DNA from: Nymphaea colorata
Taxonomy: Eukaryota; Streptophyta; Magnoliopsida; Nymphaeales; Nymphaeaceae
NCBI RefSeq assembly: GCF_008831285.2
Contig: NC_045148.1
Coordinates: 434,001 to 498,000 of the forward strand
DNA length: 64,000 nucleotides
Direction: 5' to 3'
Part shown: positions 1 to 9,780 of the stretch, piece by piece
Numbering within the stretch: the first letter of the stretch is position 1
How the letters are laid out: the number at the start of each line of letters is the position of its first letter
Position numbers and translations under genes: made by a program
Notes under the pieces: generated by a model
The model's input: the letters and a program-made list of their open reading frames with translations, nothing else
Databases searched by the model: none
Told to the model about the DNA's origin: nothing

Positions 1-442
1 GCATGTTACATAATTGAAAACTCCATACATGTGGGTATTTAGCAACACTAAATCATAATCATGTCACTAAGAACTGTACAGGGGAACAAATATGGCCAGT
101 ATATTCTGTTAAGAAGTACCCATAGATGACTAATGTTAGAAAATAACTAACAGAAGTGCAATATCTAAAATTGAACCAGTTTAAAAACACATAAAGGTAA
201 GAAAAATTGAGCTTTTGTTTCACCAAGCATAGACTGGCCTTCTCCTGGGTGTGCTTAGTTGTTTTCACTACCCATAGACATTAAGCCTAGGTGGCCAAGC
301 TGGCTTAGGGACCCTAAAGAGACTGAGTCTAACTCTTTGGCGAGCTTTTGATGGTGTAGGGTATAGTTGAATAATTTTCTTGATTTTGTTCTTATTGGTA
401 AAGTGGCGAAATTAATTAATGCTCCTGTTCTTTTTTCTGCAG

Positions 443-3400
443 TGTCATCATGGTGGATGAGGCTCATGAGAGAACCCTGTCAACAGATATTTTGTTTGGT
501 TTAGTCAAGGTATGTGACATTGCTTTCCCATCATATGTTGCTGATTCTTTTTCTTAGAAAACATGCTCTTTAGCGATCACCAGACTGTTGCAAGCAATTC
601 CGTGCTTTATGCTTTGTTGCATAGGTTTGTTCTTTTTTCCTTGTACAAAAAATTTACCCGTGATTCATGGCGTTATTGAAAACCATTTTTGGACTTTGGT
701 AGTGATTGCATTTTGCACTGTCATTACACGTTCTTGTTTAAAGCGCAGTGATGCTTCTTAACTCTTAATGTGCTTAATTTCCCAAAAATTTGGATGCCAT
801 GATGAGGATTTACACATTGAAATATCATGGCGTTCTGTTAACATAGCTGTTGAATTACTCCATTAGGATATAGCATGTTTTTGGCCTGATCTATGCTTCT
901 TGAATTGCTTGATTAGGATATATCACGTTTCCGGCCTGATTTAAAGCTTCTTATATCGAGTGCAACCCTTGATGCCGAGAAGTTCAGTGATTATTTTGAT
1001 TCTGCTCCTATTTTCAAAATACCAGGAAGACGTTTCCCGGTTGATATTCATTATACAAAAGCTCCAGAAGCAGATTATTTGGATGCTGCTATTGTTACTG
1101 TGTTGCAGATCCACGTGACACAGCCAGCAGGTGATATTCTTGTTTTCCTTACGGGACAAGAAGAAATAGAAACAGCAGAAGAGATTCTGAAACACAGAAC
1201 AAGGGGCTTGGGAACAAGAATTGCGGAGCTCATCATATGCCCGATTTATGCCAACCTTCCAACAGATCTTCAAGCTAAGATATTTGAACCAACTCCTGAA
1301 GGTGCTCGAAAAGTTGTCTTGGCAACAAATATTGCAGAGACATCACTTACAATTGATGGAATAAAATATGTTATTGATCCTGGATTTTGTAAATTGAATT
1401 CTTATAATCCAAGAACAGGTATGGAGTCATTGCTGATTACTCCTATCTCTAAAGCATCTGCTTTGCAGAGGGCTGGTAGGTCTGGGCGTACTGGCCCTGG
1501 GAAATGCTTTCGTCTGTACACTGCATATAACTATCACCAAGATTTGGAAGACAACACGGTTCCTGAGATACAGAGAACTAATCTTGCAAATGTTGCACTA
1601 ATGCTCAAAACAATGGGCATCAATGACCTAGTTAATTTTGATTTTATGGATCCCCCTCCTTCCGAGGCATTACTTAAGGCACTTGAGCAACTTTATGCTC
1701 TTGGTGCACTCAATAACAAAGGGGAGCTGACAAAGACAGGAAGGAGGATGGCAGAGTTTCCTCTTGATCCCATGCTCTCCAAGATGATCGTTGCTTCTGA
1801 TAAATACAAGTGTTCTGAAGAGATCATTTCAATAGCTGCAATGCTTTCTGTTGGCAACTCCATCTTTTACCGTCCAAAGGATAAGCAAGTGCATGCTGAT
1901 AATGCAAGAATGAACTTCCATATGGGCAATGTTGGTGACCATATTGCCTTGCTAAAGGTGCTTTTTATTTTGATGTATTTTTGATAGGGTAACTCACACT
2001 TCTTTTTACCTTAATGAAGTAATTGGCCATACTTATTTTCTTGGCCTCATTTTGCTGTTATAGGTTTATGATTCGTGGAAAGAAACAAACTTTTCTACTC
2101 AATGGTGTTACGAAAATTATATTCAGGTAGTATTGGTTCACTTTTGTTTTACTATTTCTTGGTACTGGTTGTTAGTCATAGACATGTAATCTTTGTCAAT
2201 GCCAGGTGAGGAGTATGAAACGTGCTAGAGATATTCGAGATCAGTTGCAAGGACTGTTAGAGAGGGTGGAGATTGAACTTACCTCTAACCCAAATGATCT
2301 TGACTCTATAAAGAAGGCCATAACATCAGGTTTGTATAGTAACTATTTACTTGGACTATTTTATTGTAAAGTGTATAAAATGCTGCAATCGTTGTTACTC
2401 TGCCTAATCTTTTTCTTTTATTTTTTGTTTTTTCTTGTCTAGGTTTTTTTCACAACTCAGCAAAACTGCAAAAGACTGGGGCATATCGTACTGTAAAAAA
2501 CCCGCAAACTGTACATATACATCCAACCTCTGGTCTAGCACAGGTATTCACTATTTCTTTTTCTTTATGTAAACTACACACGCACATACATATTCACAAC
2601 ATTTTTCTGGAATAATAATATTTTCGAGACGGTCTCAACCTTGTCCAGAACAAGGAAACTGACTATATTTGTATATGTTTTTGACAAATGCAAGCTAATT
2701 TTGGTGGAGGAATACTTCCCCTGTAGAAGGTGGTCGAAAGCCAGTATTAACTTATGACCCGCCTGTGGCTGTATGAGATGGAAATGTCCAACCACCCTTT
2801 ACCCAATTGGACCAGTGTAGCAGCTAGTCCTTGATAGGATTAGAAGGGATCGATTGTTTGTGGAATAGCTTGGAAGTAAACCTGTTAGAACCATCATAAG
2901 ATAAAAGGACCGACTGTGAAATGGTTTGGAAGTGTGGAGTTTTATTTGCCCCTAGAATTAAGGCATTTTTCTAGGTGAAGCTAAACTTCTGGGGAATTGG
3001 GTAGTCCTCCTGGCGAGTCTGATTCTTACAATTTTCTGGCGCTCTTAGGATATAATTGTATTACTGTATCTTAACCCTTATGCTATAAGATTAGGAGATT
3101 TCTTAGAATATGAGCTCCTCAAATATGGGCACTTATGTGCACTAGTTTTAACCACCCAATCATACACGTTTAGAATAGCTTCTAAAAGGTCAACTATCAC
3201 CTTTTTTGGTAATTTTCTTGAGTCAGAGTTCTTTTAACCATAATTCCTTTTGATTTGGAATTTTTCTATCCATAATTCTGACATGGTCAACTGTTAAGAT
3301 TAGTGCATAACTAGTGCTTATATTTGGGGGTGCTCATGTTATTGAGGCCCATCTTTGGGATACTTGGTTTTTTTAATTTACGTTCTTTTTATATGTTCCG

Positions 3401-4044
3401 CTTAGGGGGCAATACTTGTCTATTTGTCTTTTTCAGGTTCTTCCTAGATGGGTAATTTACCACGAATTGGTGCTAACAACGAAAGAGTTCATGCGCCAGG
3501 TATGGATTGGGCTTCTGTAATACGTGTCGTCAATAATTTCAATTAATAAAAGCTTCTGATGTGAACCAACTGAATGCAGGTTACAGAGCTGAAACCTGAA
3601 TGGCTGGTTGAAATAGCTCCACACTACTACCAATTAAAAGATGTTGAGGATTGTTAGTCCCTCTTTCTCTTTCTCTCCATCTCTGTGTTTGTGTGTGTGT
3701 GTGTGTTTCTGAAGACAAAGTCACTTTGGAAGATGAAATTAATTCTGGTGGCTTAAAACCCCGTGGTTAGCTTCAGTCTTAAGGCCTATGAATGTTTAGG
3801 CTTGCATAGAGAGTGGTACCTATGAAATTTGAACCCACATTGCATTTCTGACGGGCAAAGGCCAACGTCATTGCGGCAACCCCGTTGGGCCTCTCTCCTT
3901 CTCTCTGCTTGGTGTGTGTTTGCTATTCACTATCATAATTTATTTATTACTTACATATCTTATTTTTCTTCTTAATTAATTCCATTGACAGCCGGGACAC
4001 AAAAATTGCCACGTGGGCAAGGTCGTGCAGCTCCAGACGCATAG
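443..4044 (+). CDS. ESP3: DEAH-box pre-mRNA-splicing ATP-dependent RNA helicase, PRP2/DHX16 type (3' part of gene)
   Basis: Partial at the 5' side: the first visible exon is internal. Exons read by splice sites and frame: 443-509, 917-1957, 2064-2126, 2206-2329, 2443-2543, 3437-3499, 3580-3652, 3992-4044 (stop TAG). Visible motifs: motif [10 protein letters not shown] (DEAH codons 456-467), motif III SAT (959-967), TGQEEIE, motif [11 protein letters not shown], motif [14 protein letters not shown] (1466-1501), then the helicase-associated and OB-fold region through [11 protein letters not shown] and the C-terminal end [13 protein letters not shown]. Family knowledge: PRP2-type DEAH ATPases remodel the activated spliceosome before the first catalytic step; Arabidopsis has two close homologues, ESP3 and MEE29. 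The last exon is easily missed, because retaining the final intron gives a stop after VEDC. The N-terminal exons, including the Walker A motif, are not in the window. Confidence 0.93.
851..950 (+). repeat. 50-bp tandem duplication across the 3' splice site of the helicase exon
   Basis: Bases 851-900 and 901-950 are diverged copies with a 50-bp offset. Each contains the acceptor-like ATTAG followed by GATATA. The second copy supplies the exon start used here (917). The first carries a decoy AG at 865-866 and encodes a mutated start of the same exon (DIACFWPDL against DISRFRPDL). Using the decoy would add 50 nt and shift the frame. Confidence 0.8.
3790..3905 (-). repeat. Possible tRNA-derived SINE fragment in the last helicase intron
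   Basis: On the minus strand there is a box-B-like GGTTCAAATTTC preceded at tRNA-like spacing by a weak box-A-like stretch (TTGCCGCAATGACG). No clear 3' tail or target duplication was found. This is a weak call from promoter-box resemblance only. Confidence 0.25.
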
Positions 4045-4307
4045 TTTATCCTCGGTGTACGAATCTCATTGCCTAAGCTTTGTTTTGTGCTGGCAACAAT
4101 GATGTCCTTGCCTTGGAGAGTTCCTATAGATCGGAGACGGAGATAAAAAAGCTTTAAAATGCTGAAGGTGAGGGCATTCATTCTTCGGTGTTTTACTAAA
4201 AGCGGGGGGTTTTCCTGATGTACAAATTTGAGACGTAACCCAATAAAATGAAGAAAAAGGTAGAAATAGTGGCCGATTAATCAATTCATATTTTGTAGAA
4301 AGCTGTG

Positions 4308-4369
4308 GTGCTGTATATGTAACAATTAACTTCTACTGGTGCTGTATATGTAACAATTAACTTCTACCG
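4308..4369. repeat. 31-bp direct tandem repeat downstream of the helicase stop
   Basis: Two nearly identical 31-bp units (4308-4338 and 4339-4369), each containing GTGCTGTATATGTAACAATT. They lie about 265 bp beyond the helicase stop codon, probably in or near the 3' UTR. Confidence 0.85.
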
Positions 4370-4729
4370 GCGCTGTGCAGCTGCTTGTATGCTTATGATT
4401 CATTTTCCTTGTATCAATACATCAAATGTCTCCTTTTAGAGGTTACACTTGGTCTAGTTCGTTCCTGATGCTCCTCGTGCTCCTTAATCTGTATGGCTAA
4501 TCTGCAACATTGGTTCGTCATCTTGGAGACCAGTCAAATGTATAAAGGGTTCAAGTTTATCTTCTCTCTTGCAGTTAGCAGGTTCTCTTATATCTGTAAG
4601 TTGTACAACTGGTTCCTTTAAGTTCTTAAGAGATATGACAGTTATGGAGAAGCATCAGATGCAGACATCTTAGATGTTTATTATGAACAAACATCCTTGC
4701 CCGAGGTTGGCCTTCGACCTTTTATTAAA

Positions 4730-5884
4730 AATTCAAGTTCGGAGCTTACGTGCTGGAGTTACACAAAAAGAAGTGGGAAAAACAGGTTCCACAAGTACAA
4801 CAAAGGAAAAACAAGGAAGTCGATTAAATAACACCCAAAATTGTAGCATTTCAACAGCAGGGTCAACGATTGAGGCCAAGGGAGAGTACCGTTGCACAAA
4901 ATAGCCTCTCTCCTCGCCGCTGCCAATGATCCATCGGCACCAATGGACATTTTTAGAGACGAGAACAATTTCGGAAGTGGAAGGCCCGAGAGCTTTAGTA
5001 AGGACATCTTGTAATGAAGATGTTTCTGGCAATAGATCTTCCCGAGGTAGCTCCGAATTCCGTTAAGGCCAGATTCTTTCTGTTTCTTCATGATATACGC
5101 TGCAAACCTCTTGTTTTTCTGCACTGAGATGATCTGCGCGCACATTCCTAGATCGGGGATCTCAGGCCAGTCTCCTGCGACGCATCTTGTCAGCAGCCAT
5201 AACTTCATCTCTTATTTGGCAGGCCACATAAGACAGAGTCGGCCTGTAAAGGAGAGGACATTTATCCTTCCACGCTGGTTTCCACATTCTTCATAAGTGG
5301 GAAGTAGTCGAAGATGGTGAATTTACTAAGTAAATCATCTGCATATGCCAAAGATAGGATGACATTTGCCAATGTTACGAAAACTAGGGAGTTTGATCTT
5401 ACCTTTAATCACAAGTGTGTGATTAATGTGGCCGGAGAAAGCTTCCATAACAATCAAGAGTAGATAAGGTGAGGGGATCGCCTTGTCTCAGTGCCCCTTT
5501 GAATTTAAACCAGTCTCCAGGACTTTCCTTTATAAACACCAAGGCCGAAGCTGAAGAAATGCAATCCATGACCCGATTCACCAAGGCTACGTCGCACCCA
5601 AAATGTTTCACAGCATTACGAAGAAAGAACCAGCTCACCCGGTTGTATGCCTTCCCCAAATCAATTTTGAGGCAGCAAGTCTTGGAAGAACTTTTCTGGA
5701 TAGAATCGACAATCTCATTGGCAAGAATGGCGTTGTTGATACCCACACTATTGATGTTGGTGCACTGGCTAGGTATCATAGAGGCCTGCAGATGGTGCTG
5801 TCCGAGGGAGAAGGCAAAACGCACCTTCGGTTTGTCTAAGGGAGGAGGCACAACGCAATGAAAAGGTGAAAGGCGGCACTTCAT
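4730..5884 (-). mobile_element. Degenerate LINE (non-LTR retrotransposon) reverse-transcriptase fragment
   Basis: Minus-strand translation shows LINE reverse-transcriptase landmarks in order, but in shifting frames: LANEIVDSIQ, palm motif A KIDLGKAYNRVSW, motif B GALRQGDPL, then after frameshifts the catalytic YADD box (codons 5345-5334) and a downstream stretch with GDWPEIPDLG. Family knowledge: these mark the palm domain of plant L1-type elements. At least two frame changes and several stops separate the blocks, so the copy is dead. The endonuclease part and a poly(A) tail were not recognised, and the ends are approximate. Confidence 0.8.
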
Positions 5885-6681
5885 TCCGAGCTACCTATAG
5901 ACGCTACATATTTTTTGTTAGTTTCTCACAAATCGAATGTTGTGTAAAATTTTCTTTCTTAGATATTGATCCAAGACTTTCCCTGCTTCGTGACATGGTC
6001 CAAGAGGTTTTGCTCATGATCATTTCTGATGGTCCTGGCAAGTTCGCAATGTCTGCGATTTTTGCTGTGTCTTGGCCAGCTTGGACATGTGCATGGTGCA
6101 TCAATAAATTCAAACTCCATTACTTAGAAAAGATGAAAACAATTGTCATTGTCAAATGCAGAAGATATTCCAGCAAAATGCTTTCTAACAACAGACGCCG
6201 TGTATTCTGTCCTTATCTTCAACAAGATACGCGGAAATTGGACTCTTTACGCACCAATCTGTTGGTGCCAAATGAATGACCCACACATTGTTGGAGTTGT
6301 CACAGTACCTTGTAAAAACACATAATTATAACCATCAGAAAGTATTGAGCTTATTGTTTATCAATTATCTCTTCTTTTTCTTTGCTTTTACGTAAATGGA
6401 CATGCAATGATTGCTTGATTGTAATTAAGTTACTCAGTCTTTTGCATTTTAACACTACAAACTTTTGGAGTAACTACAAACGGAATATTGCATGTGGTTA
6501 ATGCAACTGCTTAAACCCATTTCCGCCCCAACTATCCTTCTTAACTATCTCTTAAACATCGAATAACATCCAAATTAAACAGAAAAGTATGAAGAGATTA
6601 TCAATGATGTGACAAACAAACACTGCTGGGCATCTAATTTCCACACACAGCGAGCGCGCGCGCGCACACACACTTTATATA
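5885..6681. other. Spacer between the LINE remnant and the P450; no supported gene
   Basis: A 137-codon plus-strand frame (5866-6279) and a 69-codon minus-strand frame lie here. Neither shows a family motif, and both could be further transposon debris. The end of the spacer carries an alternating (GC)n-(AC)n tract at about 6652-6672, just past the P450 stop codon. Confidence 0.5.
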
Positions 6682-8223
6682 TTACGAAGGTCTTGGCTTG
6701 ACAATGACAGTAAGGCCACCTCTAATATTAGAAGTGAGGCCAGGGGAGAAGTCCAATCGATTGCAAGAAGGCTCAGTTTGTAAGGTGAACTTCCGAAAGA
6801 TAGCTGCAGCAACGCACTTCATCTGCATGAGGGCGATCTCCTTCCCCAGGCAGACCCTCCGCCCCGCCTGGAACACGGGATACTTATAGGGGCTCTCCGC
6901 CACGAATTCGCCGTCCTTAAGCCATCTCTCCGGCCGAAACTCGTGGCAGTCGGCACCCCAGATGGACTCCATCCTTCCCATTGCATAAGGGTGGTACGTC
7001 ACTCGAGTGCCCCTCCTCACAAACGTCCCGTCCGGCAGCTTGTCGTCCTCGACGGCTCTCTTCGAGTCGAATTGCACAGGTGGGTACAGCCTCAAGCTCT
7101 CGCAAATTGCCGCCTGAAGGTAGTGGAGATCCTTTAGTTGCGCGTACTCGAGGCCGCCGGCCTCCTCCTTGCACGCTTCAACGTATGTGGTAATGGTTTC
7201 TTTAGTTGCTTCATGTGTTGTGGTACTGTTGGTGGTGGTTGGCTGCGTAACGACTCGCTGTAGTTCGTCGAGAATTGAGAGCTCGACGTGTGGATGTCTG
7301 GACACGAGCCAGAAGAAGGCGGCGAGTGCGGAGGCGACGGTGTCCCGGCCGGCGAGCATGAAGTTGATGACGATGTCCCTAAGCAGGCGGTCGTCGCTCG
7401 TCGTGCTCATGAATTTCGCGAGAAGGTCCCCGATAGTTGTTGCCTGAGTTAGGGCTCGGCGTTTGCGGATGATCTCGTCCGCAAGCCGTTGGACCACTCC
7501 AACGGCCTCCTGGAGATCCCTTTCGGAGCCGACGCACAGAAGGCGTTTCGCCTTCCACAGGAATGGCGCCCACGCCGCTCCCCGGCACGCCGAGATCCTT
7601 GACGCCGAGTCAAAGGCGTCAGCCAGCACGTGAGCAGGCTGGTCTAGCTCCAGCTGTTGGGGGGAGACGCCGAAGTACGACCTGCAGATGCACTCGAAGA
7701 AGAAGCTGCGGAGCAGATCCTGCAGGTCGATCCCGTGAGGGAAGCAGGCGGCAGAGGCGACAGCCGGCAGCAGGCGGTCTTGGACCAGGGCGCGCAGGAC
7801 AACGAAGGAGGCGGCCCTGGCTCTGGCGCTGCCGATGCCTTGGCTGGCGAGCTTGCGCTGGGAGAGCCAACGGTCGCCGTCGACGTTGAAGATGCCGCAG
7901 CCGAGGAGGTCGTGGAGCACGGCGGAGAAAGCCTTGCCCTTGGGGTAGTTGTAGAAGCGGGTGCGGAGGATGTGCTCGACGTTCTTGGGGTTGGCGGTGA
8001 CGATGCTGCGGAGAAGGTGGTTGTGGATGGTGAGCGTGGGGGATTTGCTGAGCAGCGAGGAATACCAGTCAGAAAGGTTGTCAAATTCGGCGGTCCAGCT
8101 GCCGGTCAGGTAGCTGCGGCAGATGCTGCACGGCCTCACCCTGCGCCACAGCGCCACCGAGAGGGGCAGCAACATCAACAACGAAATGAAGATACACTGC
8201 AACCAAGAAACTTTCATTCCCAT
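6682..8223 (-). CDS. Cytochrome P450, CYP94 family (fatty-acid / jasmonoyl-isoleucine hydroxylase type)
   Basis: Single exon, 513 aa, full length for the family. An N-terminal membrane anchor (about residues 7-25) is followed by the CYP94-like IVTANPKNVEHILRTRF and YNYPKGKAFS. The I-helix oxygen-binding motif AGRDT is at 291-295, K-helix ESLR at 375-378, PERW at 431-434 and the haem loop FQAGRRVCLG at 451-460 with Cys458 as the thiolate ligand; all are intact. Family knowledge: CYP94 enzymes are ER-bound omega or in-chain fatty-acid hydroxylases, and CYP94B members 12-hydroxylate jasmonoyl-isoleucine. The C-terminal motifs resemble CYP94B most, but the substrate cannot be assigned. A Thr-rich insertion lies at about 327-348. 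The gene is markedly GC-rich (especially 7.3-8.1 kb) against AT-rich flanks. The first ATG after a CT-rich leader was chosen as start. Confidence 0.92.
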   Translation of the reverse strand: MGMKVSWLQCIFISLLMLLPLSVALWRRVRPCSICRSYLTGSWTAEFDNLSDWYSSLLSKSPTLTIHNHLLRSIVTANPKNVEHILRTRFYNYPKGKAFSAVLHDLLGCGIFNVDGDRWLSQRKLASQGIGSARARAASFVVLRALVQDRLLPAVASAACFPHGIDLQDLLRSFFFECICRSYFGVSPQQLELDQPAHVLADAFDSASRISACRGAAWAPFLWKAKRLLCVGSERDLQEAVGVVQRLADEIIRKRRALTQATTIGDLLAKFMSTTSDDRLLRDIVINFMLAGRDTVASALAAFFWLVSRHPHVELSILDELQRVVTQPTTTNSTTTHEATKETITTYVEACKEEAGGLEYAQLKDLHYLQAAICESLRLYPPVQFDSKRAVEDDKLPDGTFVRRGTRVTYHPYAMGRMESIWGADCHEFRPERWLKDGEFVAESPYKYPVFQAGRRVCLGKEIALMQMKCVAAAIFRKFTLQTEPSCNRLDFSPGLTSNIRGGLTVIVKPRPS

Positions 8224-8284
8224 TCTCTCTCGCTCTCTCTAAATGTTTCTCTCACGCTCTCACTCACTAAATGATTCTTATAAG
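8224..8284 (-). promoter_or_regulatory. Likely P450 leader and TATA-like box
   Basis: Directly upstream of the P450 ATG is a pyrimidine/purine tract (CTCTCT repeats on the plus strand, GA on the coding strand). A TATAAG box lies at 8282-8277 on the minus strand, 54-59 bp before the ATG. Assignment rests on position and motif only. Confidence 0.35.
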
Positions 8285-9600
8285 GGTAGAATAACTAAAC
8301 TGTTGGATTCTAGATCTTTCCACCTTTTTCTTGAACATTTTAGGTGCATTAAGAGGGTGTCTTCATCTTAGATGATCGATGGAGTCGAAGACAGACATGG
8401 TCCTCTTGAATTAACCACAGTTTCTTACTCTTCTTGCCAAATCAACAGAATGGTTGGAATTTCAGACGCCGTATTTTCATTCATTCATTCAGCATTTGCA
8501 TGGGAAGAGGGAAGCCTGAATCGAACGCTTTATCAGTGGAAGGAAACAAAATATTTTTGACAATAAGGAAAAACCTTAATGAAAAAAATTAAATTAACAC
8601 AAACACAAAAGTTTCCCCTTTCTTGGTTGCGCACCAACCGCATGGAGTAGACAAGGAATGAAAGCTCAATTTAGAGATGATCGTGTGCAACTTTTGCTTG
8701 ATTGCGGCACCAACAAGAAGATGGCAACATTTTCCATCAACCCTTTTCAGGGAATGGAATGCATTGGGTCCTCACAGCCGAAAGAACTGTTGGAGTGTGG
8801 AGCCAGATCCCACATAGGAGGCTTTCCTTGGTTTATATGAAATTTTTTGTGTCTGGGGTACCATCGTATTTTTCAATTCGCTAGTCTGGTAGTGCTTTAG
8901 GCTCCTGTTTTAAAGGAAGCCAGCATCTCTAATATTTGTCTTGTTTCTAAGTAGAGGTTCAACCCAGGAAGACTGTTGATAAATCTGTCTGATATTGTGT
9001 GTTTGTTTCACCTTAATCTCGAGAGTACGCGAGGGAACCAGTTTTTACAAGGAGCATACCAGTGTGAGTGAGCCAGATGTTCATCACTCCCCAAAAAGGG
9101 AATTGAAGGTTCTTCTATTTCCTCTCCTTTGCTTCTAGTGTGTTAAGTTGATGACATCATCGATGACACCAGCGCACAAATAAGGTATAAGTTGGAGGAG
9201 AACGCCAAGAGGCCCTTTTCATGTAGCCCTTTTCGGAAGAGTATATATTTATAAAATGTAAGTTTTTTGGAGGTATTAATTCAACGACCTATTTTCTAGC
9301 TCAACAGAAAAATCACCACAGAAATTTTTTTTACATGATCTAATTCCACATGTTCCAACTTGACGTGATTACCGTGGGACCGGGTTATATATGCCCTATG
9401 GTGCACGAAAATTTCGTGTATAGGCTTGTGATGTTGCTGCGTGGTGACCTAACGTTTTGGGATTTGAAAATAGAATCGAAATTTGCAGCTGAATTTACTT
9501 GGTAAAGAATTTTTTGATTTTGAAGGTGAGAATGATTCTGTCAGATAACCAACATACCCCACTGAGAAGGGAAGAAGATCTTTTTTTGGTCCTGCATTTG
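8285..9600. other. Spacer upstream of the P450; no supported gene
   Basis: Only short frames (about 60 aa) without recognisable domains. AT-rich, with no clear repeat or mobile-element end. Confidence 0.5.
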
Positions 9601-9605
9601 TTGTT

Positions 9606-9780
9606 ATTTCACACCCTTGTCATTATCTCATACCCCCGTCGTTATCTCAAACTCCTTTTGTTATCTAAGATCTTATAGGACCCATTTTGTTATCTCATAC
9701 TCATGTCATTATCTCATACACTATAAGAGGTGTTTCGTTATCTCATACCCATGTCGTTATCTCATATGTTATGAGATAAA
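9606..9780. repeat. Array of GTTATCTCATAC-like units ending in a palindrome
   Basis: About nine imperfect copies of a short motif around TTATCTCATAC occur within 175 bp at irregular 15-35-bp spacing. The array ends in an inverted repeat, TTATCTCATA-tgt-TATGAGATAA. It is visible directly in the sequence; no coding function is evident. Confidence 0.8.

Noticed and set aside
5866-6279. 137-codon plus-strand frame after the LINE remnant
   Set aside because: No recognisable family or motif, and next to transposon debris. It may be part of an element, but I cannot support a gene.
7657-8274. 205-codon plus-strand frame opposite the P450
   Set aside because: It exists only because the P450 coding strand is GC-rich. 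It has no domain, and the minus-strand frame carries every P450 motif.
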